Source: Burkholderiales bacterium
Lineage (GTDB): Bacteria > Pseudomonadota > Gammaproteobacteria > Burkholderiales > Burkholderiaceae_C
NCBI GenBank assembly: GCA_016191525.1
Contig: JACPOK010000014.1
Span: forward strand, 62,001 to 126,000
Length of the DNA: 64,000 nucleotides
Direction: 5' to 3'
In this document: positions 36,362 to 44,620 of the stretch, piece after piece
How the letters are laid out: each line of letters starts with the position of its first letter
How positions within the stretch are numbered: the stretch's first letter is position 1
Notes under the pieces: model-generated
Told to the model about the DNA's origin: nothing
Databases searched by the model: none
Seen by the model: only the letters and a program-made list of their open reading frames with translations
Program-made: the position numbers and the translations under genes

Positions 36362-37351
36362 ATGAAGCAGTCCGCCGCCGAACGCCCTGACCCAACGACC
36401 CAACGCAAGGCCGCCATCGCCCGTGGCGCCGCTCTTGAGCACACCGGCAAGGTGCGGGTCGAGCCGATCCCTGATTTCGATCTCGATCGCACCATCTTCA
36501 AGACCCTGGAGGGCGGTGCCGCCCGCTTCGTGATGGCCACCCGGGTGGGCAAGGAGGCGCACTGGGACGCGGCCGCCGCCCAGGCCGTCCAGGCTGAGTA
36601 CGCAGCCGCGCGTGCAGCGCACCCGCTACCCGGGATGAGCCCGGAGCTGATGCAGTTCCTGGTGAGCGAGTGCGACTTCGATGTGGAGCATGCCGACGGC
36701 TCGTTCCTCGACCACCTGTACTTCTGCTTCGAGTACACCGTGCAGCACTATCCCGGTCAGTCGCCTCTGGTGATGTTCCTGCACTCGATCCTGGGCACCG
36801 GCACCAACACGTTTGCCATGACCGCCGACAAGATACCGGCGTTGCGCCAGCTGATGTCGCCCGCAGACTGGACGCAGGTCGAAGCCTTTCCCTCCGTGCT
36901 GCGGCTGCTCTACGCGGGCCCGCTGCGCCGCGAACTGCGCGACAACCTCCACCGCGCCGGCGCCATCCGCTCGATCTCCTTTCACCGGGTGATCGACAAC
37001 GAGCCGATCACGATCAGCGGCGAGGATTTCTGGATCGCGCTGAACTACCAGCTCATTCACCTGGTGGACTTCCTGCCGGTGGCGAACTGGTCGGTGCACC
37101 AGAACGACACCTCGTTCATCCTGTTCCGCGATTTGTACGACCTGCTCGGGAAAGCCGGCAAGTGCGAGGCGAACGTGGGCTACGCGCCAACGGCCCTTCC
37201 TCGCCACCTGGAGGGCGAGCCCCAGGGCGTGGGCGCCTGGCTCACGACGTTGATCCCGGTGGGCATGAGCGAGCGGATGGCGGCCAGCTCGGTCAGCCGC
37301 TTCTCGCAGCGCATCGGGCACTCGCTGGACTACCGGATCGCCTGGGACTGA
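36362..37351 (+). CDS. Hypothetical protein of unknown family, 329 aa
   Basis: ATG 36362 is preceded by AGAGG at six bases and a TATAAA at 36332-36337. The 329-residue product has no signal peptide. The N-terminus (MKQSAAERPDPTTQRKAAIA) is charged; the rest looks folded, with aromatic segments such as FLDHLYFCFEYTVQHYPGQSP, ISGEDFWIALNYQLIHLVDFLP and SFILFRDLYDLLGKAG. I do not recognise a domain. It converges on the FecR-domain gene with an 8-base gap and sits in a stretch that looks like accessory DNA. Confidence 0.7.
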   Translation: MKQSAAERPDPTTQRKAAIARGAALEHTGKVRVEPIPDFDLDRTIFKTLEGGAARFVMATRVGKEAHWDAAAAQAVQAEYAAARAAHPLPGMSPELMQFLVSECDFDVEHADGSFLDHLYFCFEYTVQHYPGQSPLVMFLHSILGTGTNTFAMTADKIPALRQLMSPADWTQVEAFPSVLRLLYAGPLRRELRDNLHRAGAIRSISFHRVIDNEPITISGEDFWIALNYQLIHLVDFLPVANWSVHQNDTSFILFRDLYDLLGKAGKCEANVGYAPTALPRHLEGEPQGVGAWLTTLIPVGMSERMAASSVSRFSQRIGHSLDYRIAWD

Positions 37352-37359
37352 ACCGGCGC

Positions 37360-38883
37360 CTAGTCGCGCCCGAAAGTGGCCACGCCGCCCACCACGTGCC
37401 TGGCACCGGCGCTTCCCACGGCCCCCTGGACGGTGATGGCGGCGGCGTAGCCCTGCAGCGTGGTGCCCACCAGACGGCCATTGATGGTGCCCAGCGGCGT
37501 GCCGTTGCAGCCGGAACACTGCACGTTTGACAGGGTCTGGGCGCCTGCAGCCATGTTCCACACATTGCCCTGGGCTATGGCGTAGGTGGTCGCCGGAATC
37601 GCGGCCGACAGCCGGGCGAACTGCAGCGTCATCGCATCCAGTGTCTTGATCTGCCGCGCCTGGAAGTCCATGCCGAGCCGGCCCGCGGACAAGGCCCCCG
37701 TGCGCCCGAAGTTGTCGGTGGGCGCGGTGCCGCCCGCGAAACTGTAGACGGCCACGCCCGAACCGGGAAGCGAGACCAACGGCGTGTCCCCAAAGGCCGT
37801 GTGCGTGCCCAGCGGCTTGCCCGCCTCGGGCGAGTCATAAGTCCAGTAGACCCCGGCAGCGGGCCGGCCATCCACCTTTTGGGTCTTGTCCACCTGCGCG
37901 GCAAGCGTCGCGGCGTTGTAGAAGACCCTGTCGCGCACCTCCTCGACCTGCGCCTTGACTTCGTTCACCGTCAGGCTGCGCGAATCAGAGGTCGGGGAAA
38001 CGACGCCCTTGTCCAAAGCCGCGGATGCCTGCACTACTGATATGTCGGTTTGCGCCGCGAGCACCGCCACCAGGCTGGGCTTCTCCCCGGCCGCGACAGC
38101 CGAGCGGATGGCTTGCACCGCCGCAGCCTGCAGCCGCTGCGCCACCAGCTGGGGCGAGGTGGAAACCTGGGTACTGGCTCGGCGCGAACCCTTGCTGTCC
38201 GCCTCTGCCCCTTCCGCAGCCACGCCGGTGGCGGCTCGGGCACGCACGACCAGCGCGCGGTCGTTCAATATGGCCGGCGGAGCCAGCAGCCGCAGGGGCA
38301 GCGCGGCGGCGCTGACCACCTGGAAATAGTCCTGCTGGCCAAACTCGATTTCGCCGGCGTCGTTGGCGACGGAGACCCGCCCGTCCGTCACGCCGCCAAA
38401 CACACCGTTGGCCGATTGCGTCCCGTCGGGGTTGGTGCAATCGTTGTTGCACGCCACCAGGGTGAAGTGCGTGCCCCGTATGCCCAGGGTGGCGATCGTG
38501 GTCTGCACGGCGTACGAGCGCGGGTTTGCCTTTCCGATCAGGCCCGTGATGGTGCGCATGCCCCCGCGCAACAGCGACAGCACCGAACGGTCGGTCTCCA
38601 CGCCCTTGCCGTAGCGGTAGTCCACGATCTTGAACTGGGTGTTGGCACGCAGGGCGACCACGGATTCGTCAGTGAAGCGCAGCTGAAGCGCGCTTCTGTC
38701 CCCGACGTCGATCAGATCGCCGTTTTCCACCTCGATGCCGCTTTGCAGCGGCTGCTGCCGGCCGGCCCGCTCGACGGTGGCGGTGCCGGCGAGAGCCAGG
38801 ATCCGGGCGATGGACTGGGCGTGCGCCGGCGCGGCGGCGGCGCCCAGGGCCAGGACACAGGCGATGAGGATGCGGGTTTTCAT
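37360..38883 (-). CDS. Secreted FecR-domain protein with C-terminal beta-barrel-like region
   Basis: The 507-residue protein has a signal peptide (MKTRILIACVLALGAAAAPAHA-Q). An N-terminal FecR domain (about 30-190) contains GIEVENGDLIDVGDRSALQL, LLRGGMRTITGLIGK and ATLGIRGTHFTL. A helical linker follows (about 220-320). The C-terminal half has repeated beta strands and ends NGRLVGTTLQGYAAAI then VVGGVATFGRD, a layout that recalls the TbpB-like barrel of Slam-dependent proteins. There is no sigma factor, TonB receptor or transmembrane helix nearby, so it is not a classical FecR anti-sigma protein. The next gene (12 bases away) encodes a Slam-like outer-membrane protein. Confidence 0.8.
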   Translation of the reverse strand: MKTRILIACVLALGAAAAPAHAQSIARILALAGTATVERAGRQQPLQSGIEVENGDLIDVGDRSALQLRFTDESVVALRANTQFKIVDYRYGKGVETDRSVLSLLRGGMRTITGLIGKANPRSYAVQTTIATLGIRGTHFTLVACNNDCTNPDGTQSANGVFGGVTDGRVSVANDAGEIEFGQQDYFQVVSAAALPLRLLAPPAILNDRALVVRARAATGVAAEGAEADSKGSRRASTQVSTSPQLVAQRLQAAAVQAIRSAVAAGEKPSLVAVLAAQTDISVVQASAALDKGVVSPTSDSRSLTVNEVKAQVEEVRDRVFYNAATLAAQVDKTQKVDGRPAAGVYWTYDSPEAGKPLGTHTAFGDTPLVSLPGSGVAVYSFAGGTAPTDNFGRTGALSAGRLGMDFQARQIKTLDAMTLQFARLSAAIPATTYAIAQGNVWNMAAGAQTLSNVQCSGCNGTPLGTINGRLVGTTLQGYAAAITVQGAVGSAGARHVVGGVATFGRD

Positions 38884-38895
38884 GGCGCTTGCCTT

Positions 38896-40254
38896 TCAGT
38901 TCATGTCGTAACGCAGCTTCAGCGCCACCGCGTCCCGGGTGTAGCGGTACAGCCCGATGTTCGATCGCTGCTCATTGTGCTGGTACTCGGTGCGAACCGA
39001 CCAGTTGCGGTCGACGGCGTAGGCCAGTGACACGTCCGCGCTTGCCAACTGGTCGCGCCGCGTCTCCAGCCCCGCCGCGAACTCGGCGCCATAGCGGCTG
39101 GCCTGCCAGCCCAGCCCGGCTGCGAGCGTCCACCGGGGCGCGGGCTGCGACGTGCCGCCAATGCGCAGGCCCCACAGGTTGCGCGACAGGTCGGGCCGGT
39201 CGCGCCGGTTCTTCTCCTGCGCCAGGTTCAGGCTGATGTTGAGCGCGGGGTTCCAGTCATGCTCGAACGTGCGGTTCCACGAGCCGGTGACACTGGCCAG
39301 GCCGCTGCTGCGCACATCGGCTGCGGCAGCCACCGGGGTGGTCTTGTCCAGATCCAGAAATGAATCCACGCTTTTGTAGGCCTGGCGTGACCACTGCCCG
39401 GCCATCGAGAACCGGTTGAACTGGTCCGCCTGGTATTGCCACTCCCCCGCCACCGTGGTGACGTCGAGATAGTGCTGGTGGTCCACGTTCAGGGTTGTGA
39501 GGTCCAGTCCCAGCCGGTACAGGCTGCGGCCCTGCAGGTAGGACAGCCCGCCCTGGACAGCGAACGTTTCCTGGTCGAAGACATCGCTGGTATTTTTCGA
39601 GTGCGCCCGCGCCGCCACGGTGGCCCCGCCGTACAGGGCCAGGCCGGGCCGCAGTGGATACGTGCCCTGCACCCCCGCCGCAACGCTGCGGAATGAATCG
39701 CGCTGCTTTTCCGATGTCTGGCCCGGCGAGACCACGAACCCGTCGGGCAGCCCGGCGATCTGCCCGCTGGCGACGCCGCTGTTGATATTGCTGTCCCAGC
39801 CGACGCCGACTTCGGCGAACGCGGTGGCCGTGGGCTTGTAGCGCGACTCGCGTGCGCGGATGGCGTCCAGGAAACGGTTGATGCTTTCAAGCTCCTCCGG
39901 CTTCGCGCCCGCCACCAGCGCCTGGAACTCGTCTCGCGCACGAAGGTCCTCGCCCAGGATGAAGTAGCCTCGCGCCAGCTGGAACTGCGCCGCCCGGTTG
40001 TCCGGAAACCGCAGGAGATACCTCTCCAGCGCCAGCACGCCTTCGCCCGGAACGCCCGCGTTCAGGGCGGCGATGCCGAAGTAGAAATCGAAAAGCGGAT
40101 CGCCCAGTTGCTGGGGCGCGGCGCGGCCCGCCTCGTAGGCCTGGCGGTCACGGCCCTGCTCCAGCAACGCCTTGATGTCGTCAGCCGGCGCTGCCGCGGC
40201 TGCCGTGGCCAGCGACAGCAATGCCGCCTCAATGGGTGCTCTCCTCATGTCCAC
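38896..40254 (-). CDS. TPR plus Slam-like (DUF560) outer-membrane barrel protein
   Basis: The 452-residue protein has a signal sequence (MDMRRAPIEAALLSLATAAA), TPR-like helices (about 25-125, including FYFGIAALNAGVPGEGVLALERYLLRFPDN) and a C-terminal beta-barrel (about 145-452). The barrel has strands such as ATAFAEVGVGWDSNIN, LALYGGATVAARAHSKN, YRLGLDLTTLNVDHQHY and a final strand VALKLRYDMN. TPR plus DUF560 is the architecture of surface lipoprotein assembly modulators, the type XI translocons. It is first of a two-gene unit with the FecR-domain gene. The 211-base region upstream (40255-40465) holds a dispersed repeat and both divergent promoters. Confidence 0.75.
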   Translation of the reverse strand: MDMRRAPIEAALLSLATAAAAAPADDIKALLEQGRDRQAYEAGRAAPQQLGDPLFDFYFGIAALNAGVPGEGVLALERYLLRFPDNRAAQFQLARGYFILGEDLRARDEFQALVAGAKPEELESINRFLDAIRARESRYKPTATAFAEVGVGWDSNINSGVASGQIAGLPDGFVVSPGQTSEKQRDSFRSVAAGVQGTYPLRPGLALYGGATVAARAHSKNTSDVFDQETFAVQGGLSYLQGRSLYRLGLDLTTLNVDHQHYLDVTTVAGEWQYQADQFNRFSMAGQWSRQAYKSVDSFLDLDKTTPVAAAADVRSSGLASVTGSWNRTFEHDWNPALNISLNLAQEKNRRDRPDLSRNLWGLRIGGTSQPAPRWTLAAGLGWQASRYGAEFAAGLETRRDQLASADVSLAYAVDRNWSVRTEYQHNEQRSNIGLYRYTRDAVALKLRYDMN

Positions 40255-40337
40255 GACCTCCAGGAAGACTCGTTTTTCTGTTCCGGAAAAAGGCTACCAC
40301 AGGCAGGCGCGGCGCGGTATCAGGAAATTGGCTGTTA

Positions 40338-40401
40338 GCTCCTGATTTCATAGCAGCCCACGCATACCAGGCGCGGGCTGTGGGCGATTTCGTCTCTGAA
40401 A
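40338..40401 (+). repeat. 64-base dispersed element, copy b
   Basis: This copy starts GCTCCTGATTTC, continues with ATAGC at 40350-40354 and ends CTCTGAAA at 40401. It lies in the divergent intergenic region between the Slam-like and acyl-CoA ligase genes. One frame reads FIAAHAYQARAVGDFVSES. Confidence 0.8.
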
Positions 40402-40465
40402 GCAGGCGTTGCGCTGTCATCCGGGCAACAGCCGGGCGGCGGGCCTTGGGCTACATTGCTGGGCG

Positions 40466-42016
40466 ATGAACACGCCCGCCCTCGCCGCCGCCACCGCCGC
40501 CCCGCCCTTCCAGGCCATCGCCGACCTCGCCCGCCAGCATGCCCTGGAGCGGCCCGGCCAGCGCGCGCTGGTGCAGGGGGACCGCAGCGTCACCTGGGGC
40601 CAGCTGAACGCCATGATGGACCGGGTGGCGGCCTCGCTGCAACGCGATGGCGTGCAGCCCGGCCAGGCCATCGCCATCTGCGCGGCCAACTCGCTGGAGT
40701 ACGCGGCGGTGTTCATGGGGGCGCTGCGGGCCGGCGTGGCGGTGGCGCCGCTCTCTACCCACTCGCTGCCTGCGCAGCTGGCGACCATGGTCGCGGACAG
40801 CGGTGCGCAGCACTTCTTTGTGGATGCGGGCGTGCCGGCGTTCGACACCGGTGGCGCCCGGCGCATCTTCATGGACGCGGGCGGACGGCCGTCGCTGGAG
40901 AAATGGCTGATGGCTGCCGGCAGCCGGCCCCGGCCCGTGCAGACGCAGCCCGAGTGGCCCTTCAACATCATCTATTCCTCCGGCACCACCGGCACACCCA
41001 AGGGCATCGTGCAGGCGCACGGCATGCGCTGGGCCCACGTGGCGCGCGCGGAAAGCTACGGCTATGGCCCGGAGACGGTCACGCTGATCGCCACCTCCCT
41101 GTGCTCCAACACCACGCTGGTCTGCTTCTTTCCCACCATGGCCAAGGGCGGCTGCGTGGTGCTGGCACCGCCGAAGTTCGACGCCGGCGCCTACCTTGCG
41201 CTGGCAGAGAAGGAACGCGCCACCCACACCATGCTGGTGCCGGTGCAATACCAGCGCATCATGGCGCTGCCGGAATTCGACGACTACAACCTGTCGGCAT
41301 TCGTGATGAAGTTCTGCACCAGCGCGCCCTTCCATGCGCAGCTGAAGGCGGACATCCTGGCGCGCTGGCCGGGCGGGCTGGTGGAGTTCTACGGCATGAC
41401 CGAGGGCGGCGGCTCCTGCATCCTGGAGGCGCACCTGTTCCCGGACAAGCTGGCCACCGTGGGCAAGCCGCCCGAAGGCCACATCTTCCTGGTGCTGGAT
41501 GAAGAAGGCCGCGAGCTGCCCGCCGGCGAGATCGGCGAGGTGGTGGGCCATTCGCCCGCTTCGATGATGACGGGCTACCACAACCAGCCGGCCAAGACGC
41601 GCGAAGCCGAATGGTTCGACGGCGAAGGCCGGCGCTACCTCCGCACCGGTGACGTGGGCCGATTCGATGCCGAAGGCTTCCTCACGCTGATGGATCGGCG
41701 CAAGGACATGGTGATCTCCGGCGGGTTCAACATCTACCCCAGCGACATCGAAGCCATCCTGCGCCGGCACCCTGCCGTGGCCGACGCTGCCGTGATCGGC
41801 GTGCCTTCCTCTGAATGGGGTGAGTCGCCGGTGGCCTATGTGGTGCCGGCGGCGGGCGCGCAGGCCAGTGAAGCCGTGATTCGCGACTGGACCAACCAGC
41901 AGGTGGGCAAGACCCAGCGGCTGGCAGGGCTGCGCTTCACCACCGAATTGCCGCGCAGCGAAATCGGCAAGGTGCTCAAGCGCCAGTTGCGCGACAACTG
42001 GGCCTCGGGCCGATAG
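40466..42016 (+). CDS. AMP-dependent acyl-CoA synthetase/ligase
   Basis: ATG 40466 gives 516 residues of the class I adenylate-forming family. The P-loop is YSSGTTGTPKGIV (about 170-182), the A5 motif is VEFYGMTEGGGS, the hinge/A7 region is YLRTGDVGRFDAEGF, and the C-terminal acetylating lysine region is LPRSEIGKVLKRQLR. It activates a carboxylic acid to the acyl-adenylate and then the CoA thioester. Substrate could be a medium- or long-chain fatty acid or an aromatic acid. No thiolase or dehydrogenase genes accompany it. It converges on a solute-binding protein gene. Confidence 0.93.
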   Translation: MNTPALAAATAAPPFQAIADLARQHALERPGQRALVQGDRSVTWGQLNAMMDRVAASLQRDGVQPGQAIAICAANSLEYAAVFMGALRAGVAVAPLSTHSLPAQLATMVADSGAQHFFVDAGVPAFDTGGARRIFMDAGGRPSLEKWLMAAGSRPRPVQTQPEWPFNIIYSSGTTGTPKGIVQAHGMRWAHVARAESYGYGPETVTLIATSLCSNTTLVCFFPTMAKGGCVVLAPPKFDAGAYLALAEKERATHTMLVPVQYQRIMALPEFDDYNLSAFVMKFCTSAPFHAQLKADILARWPGGLVEFYGMTEGGGSCILEAHLFPDKLATVGKPPEGHIFLVLDEEGRELPAGEIGEVVGHSPASMMTGYHNQPAKTREAEWFDGEGRRYLRTGDVGRFDAEGFLTLMDRRKDMVISGGFNIYPSDIEAILRRHPAVADAAVIGVPSSEWGESPVAYVVPAAGAQASEAVIRDWTNQQVGKTQRLAGLRFTTELPRSEIGKVLKRQLRDNWASGR

Positions 42017-42019
42017 AGC

Positions 42020-42754
42020 TCAGGCGGCGGGCGCCACCTTCGCGCCCGCGATGCCGTGCCGCTCCAGCGCCTGCGCAACGAAGCCGCTGCGCTTCATGCG
42101 CTCCACGAAATCATCGAGGTATGCCGCCGCCTGGGCACTTCGCGCCTTGGGCATGGCCATCGCCTGGTTGATCACCATGAAGTTGCCCGGCAGCAGGCGA
42201 AGGCCGCCGATGCGCTGCGCATCGGCTTCCAGCTGCTGCTTGACGCCGGCCGCCACGGCATGGCCGCCCTGCACCATGCCATCGACCACGGCCTCGGAGG
42301 TGGGCACCTTCACCAGGGTGGCGCTCCTGATGTTGCGGCTGAGGAAAAGCTCATAGGCGCTGCCCGCGCCCACCACGATGTTGGTGCCGGCCACATCGAC
42401 TTCCTCGTTGCGGGCCAAGGGTGAGCCATCGGCCACCAGGTAGCAGCCTTCGATCTGCACATAGGCGGCCGTGAAATGGATGGCGGCGGCGCGCAGCGGG
42501 TCGATCGCCATGAAGCCGATGTCGGCCTCCTGGGTGTTGAGGGCCTCGACCGACCTGGCCGCCGTGGGGAACTGCAGGAAGCTCACTTCCACGCCCAGCT
42601 CGCGCGCCAGTTCACGCGTGAGGTCGATGGAAACGCCGGCGGGCTTGTCCGGCGATGTCTTGCTGTGGGCCAGCACGGGGTTGCCCAGGTTCAGCGACGA
42701 GCGCAGCTTGCCGGTGGGCGCGAATTCATTGATGATGGATGCGTGGGTGGTCAT
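42020..42754 (-). CDS. Family 3 extracellular solute-binding-like protein without a signal peptide
   Basis: The frame is open well beyond, but ATG 42754 gives a 244-residue protein that begins directly with the SBP_bac_3 fold: NEFAPTGKLRSSLNLGNPV, GVSIDLTRELARELGVEVSFLQFPT and ALNTQEADIGFMAIDPLRA. The C-terminus has YLDDFVERMKRSGFVAQALERHG. No Sec signal is visible at any reasonable start, so it may be cytoplasmic and act as a ligand sensor or dehydratase-like enzyme. Alternatively the true start is unknown. No permease or ATPase gene is near. The divergent gap to the next gene is only 39 bases. Confidence 0.8.
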   Translation of the reverse strand: MTTHASIINEFAPTGKLRSSLNLGNPVLAHSKTSPDKPAGVSIDLTRELARELGVEVSFLQFPTAARSVEALNTQEADIGFMAIDPLRAAAIHFTAAYVQIEGCYLVADGSPLARNEEVDVAGTNIVVGAGSAYELFLSRNIRSATLVKVPTSEAVVDGMVQGGHAVAAGVKQQLEADAQRIGGLRLLPGNFMVINQAMAMPKARSAQAAAYLDDFVERMKRSGFVAQALERHGIAGAKVAPAA

Positions 42755-42793
42755 ATGCCCGCAACTATACTTTTTTGAACAGGAGACAACACC

Positions 42794-43231
42794 ATGAAGA
42801 TGCTCCCCGTTTCGATGCTGGTTGCGGCGCTTGGCTGCGCCGGCGCCGCGCAGGCTCAAAGCACTTTGGGCGATTTGCTGGACAAGGGCGCCAGCAAGCT
42901 CACTGCGGCCGAAGCCCAGTCCCTGGGCCCGCTGGGCGTGACGCGCCAGGGCGTGGACAGCGACGCCATCATGACGCTGCGCGCTGACGGCACCGTGGTG
43001 GGCACCGTCGTCAACAAGCAGGGCTTCGGCGCCAGCGATGCGCAGGGCACCTGGACGGTCGATGCGGGCGGCAAGCGCTGCGTGGACGTGCGGCTGCCGG
43101 CCTTCAACATGAACTGGAGCCAGTGCGGCTACACCTATCGCCTGGGCGGCCAGCTGTACGGCGTGGCTTCCGATTCCGACCGCGGCGCGCTGGTCACTGC
43201 TTATGTGCCCACGGCGCAGCTGAAGCAGTAG
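42794..43231 (+). CDS. Secreted hypothetical protein, 145 aa
   Basis: The protein begins with a clear signal peptide (MKMLPVSMLVAALGCAGAAQA-QS) and an AGGAG ribosome site eight bases upstream. The mature part has a helix containing KLTAAEAQSLGPL, then strands with two Cys (CVDVRLP and SQCGYTYRLGG) that could form a disulfide. The fold resembles small periplasmic beta-sandwich proteins, but I do not recognise the family. An intrinsic terminator follows directly. Confidence 0.75.
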   Translation: MKMLPVSMLVAALGCAGAAQAQSTLGDLLDKGASKLTAAEAQSLGPLGVTRQGVDSDAIMTLRADGTVVGTVVNKQGFGASDAQGTWTVDAGGKRCVDVRLPAFNMNWSQCGYTYRLGGQLYGVASDSDRGALVTAYVPTAQLKQ

Positions 43232-43249
43232 CGCTTCGCGCACCAGAAG

Positions 43250-43273
43250 AGCCCGGTTCGCCGGGCTTTTTTT
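43250..43273 (+). terminator. Intrinsic terminator
   Basis: Stem AGCCCGG (43250-43256) pairs with CCGGGCT (43261-43267) around the tetraloop TTCG, followed by a run of seven T. It lies 19 bases after the 145-aa secreted protein gene. Confidence 0.93.
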
Positions 43274-43329
43274 CTGGCACGTTCCATGCCTTAGTCCTTG
43301 CGGCCGCTCCGGCCTTCAGGGAGGTTTCC

Positions 43330-43431
43330 ATGGCTGTTTACCAGACGCTGAGTTTGCTTGCGGGCTTCGTGATCTTGCTGGGTGCCGCGGTGGGCGGCAT
43401 GTACTGGGTCAACGCACGCAAGAAGGACTGA
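43330..43431 (+). CDS. Small single-helix membrane protein, 33 aa
   Basis: ATG 43330 is preceded by a strong GGGAGG ribosome site. The product (MAVYQTLSLLAGFVILLGAA, then a short GMYWVNARKKD tail) is one transmembrane helix with a positively charged C-terminus. This fits a small membrane protein with the tail in the cytoplasm, possibly a regulator or subunit of a membrane complex. The convincing ribosome site and position right after a terminator support it despite its size. Confidence 0.65.
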   Translation: MAVYQTLSLLAGFVILLGAAVGGMYWVNARKKD

Positions 43432-43468
43432 GACCCGCCCGGCACTGGTGCCGGGCGCACCGCTCACC

Positions 43469-44494
43469 TCACTCGGTGATCCATAGCGGTGCCGGCGCCG
43501 TCTGGTCGGCGTGGCGGTCGCCTCGCACCGCCGCGGGGTCCGATCGCAGTGCCGAGTCCATCATCGAGGGCACGATGCTGTGCCGTGAGCCGGCGCTTTC
43601 GAGGCCCATCTCCTTGCCGCCCCGCGGGGGTGCCGCGCGCTGGCGGTTGGAGGTGACGCTGCCGGCGAAAAACAGCGCCGTGAGCGCATGCGCCATGCTG
43701 GATTCGCCCAGGCCGGTGCGCTGCTGCAGTTCGGCAAAGGTGCCCGGCGCGATGGCCAGCTCGCGGATCAGCGCCAGGTGGGTGTCCTTGAGCATGCGGC
43801 CGGGCACGCGCGGCGAGTGGCGGAAATACAGCTGCGCGGTGCGGTAACGCGCCGGCAGCACGTCGCGCGTGGTGCGCAGCGCGTACTGCCACATCAGCTC
43901 CGTCATGGTGGTGCGCGTGAAGTGCGGCGGTATCAGGCCGGCCGCCGCAGGCCGCCCGCTCCACTCGGCCTGCTCCACGTCGGCCGGCTGCACGCCGGGC
44001 GCGTGCCCGACGGCGCCGCCCAGGTCGATCACGGCCACCAGCGCGCCACGCACCGACAGGTGGTAGATGGCCGAGGTCAGCTTGCCCTGCCTCTGCTCGA
44101 TGGCGCACGCAAGCGCGAATTGCGCTCCCAGCGGCGCCAGCGCCGTCTCGAATTTCTGCAGGGCGGCCGCAATCGACTCGGGCCGGGCAGGGTCGAAGGA
44201 AGCCGGGGGTTCGATGTCGGGCCCGGCCAGCGGCAGCGCGAAGGCCATGGGCCGGTCGACCTGCTCCAGGTTCAGCAGCGTCGCGCGGCTCTTGGGGTCC
44301 GCCGGCGGCACCCGGACGATGCCGTTGGGCTGGCGCTTGGCATTGGCACCATTCACCCACCAGGCATCAGCATCGGCAAACGGCCATGGCTGCCACTTCA
44401 CCACCCGCGCCTTGAGCAGGTTGCCGAGCTGCTCCTGCTGCGCCGGCGCAAAGCCGACCAGCCCCAGCCGCAAGACGGGAAGTTCAAGTGACAC
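43469..44494 (-). CDS. Hypothetical protein with winged-helix-like C-terminal region, 341 aa
   Basis: The best start is GTG 44494, with GAGGGG six bases upstream; the ATG at 44545 adds an unsupported leader. The product begins MSLELPVLRLGLVGFAPAQQ. A helical DNA-binding-like region is visible around 240-290 (HLALIRELAIAPGTFAELQQRTGLGESSMAHALTALFFAGSVT), resembling a winged helix or GntR-like arrangement. The C-terminus is polar and probably disordered. No family is recognised. It shows no signal peptide and is probably cytoplasmic. Confidence 0.7.
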   Translation of the reverse strand: MSLELPVLRLGLVGFAPAQQEQLGNLLKARVVKWQPWPFADADAWWVNGANAKRQPNGIVRVPPADPKSRATLLNLEQVDRPMAFALPLAGPDIEPPASFDPARPESIAAALQKFETALAPLGAQFALACAIEQRQGKLTSAIYHLSVRGALVAVIDLGGAVGHAPGVQPADVEQAEWSGRPAAAGLIPPHFTRTTMTELMWQYALRTTRDVLPARYRTAQLYFRHSPRVPGRMLKDTHLALIRELAIAPGTFAELQQRTGLGESSMAHALTALFFAGSVTSNRQRAAPPRGGKEMGLESAGSRHSIVPSMMDSALRSDPAAVRGDRHADQTAPAPLWITE

Positions 44495-44620
44495 GGTTCG
44501 CCCCTCTGTATTTTTATGCGGGAGCCGTGCAGGCACCCGGTGCAAATGTAAAGGAGGCGGCGCCGTCCGCCAAGAAATTTCGTGCCGCTGGTCAAGGCGG
44601 CAACACTGAACCCTTAAGGA

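Noticed and set aside
42020..43243. 407-residue version of the solute-binding protein
   Set aside because: The extra N-terminal part lies opposite the 145-aa secreted protein gene, reads as low-complexity text and provides no signal peptide.
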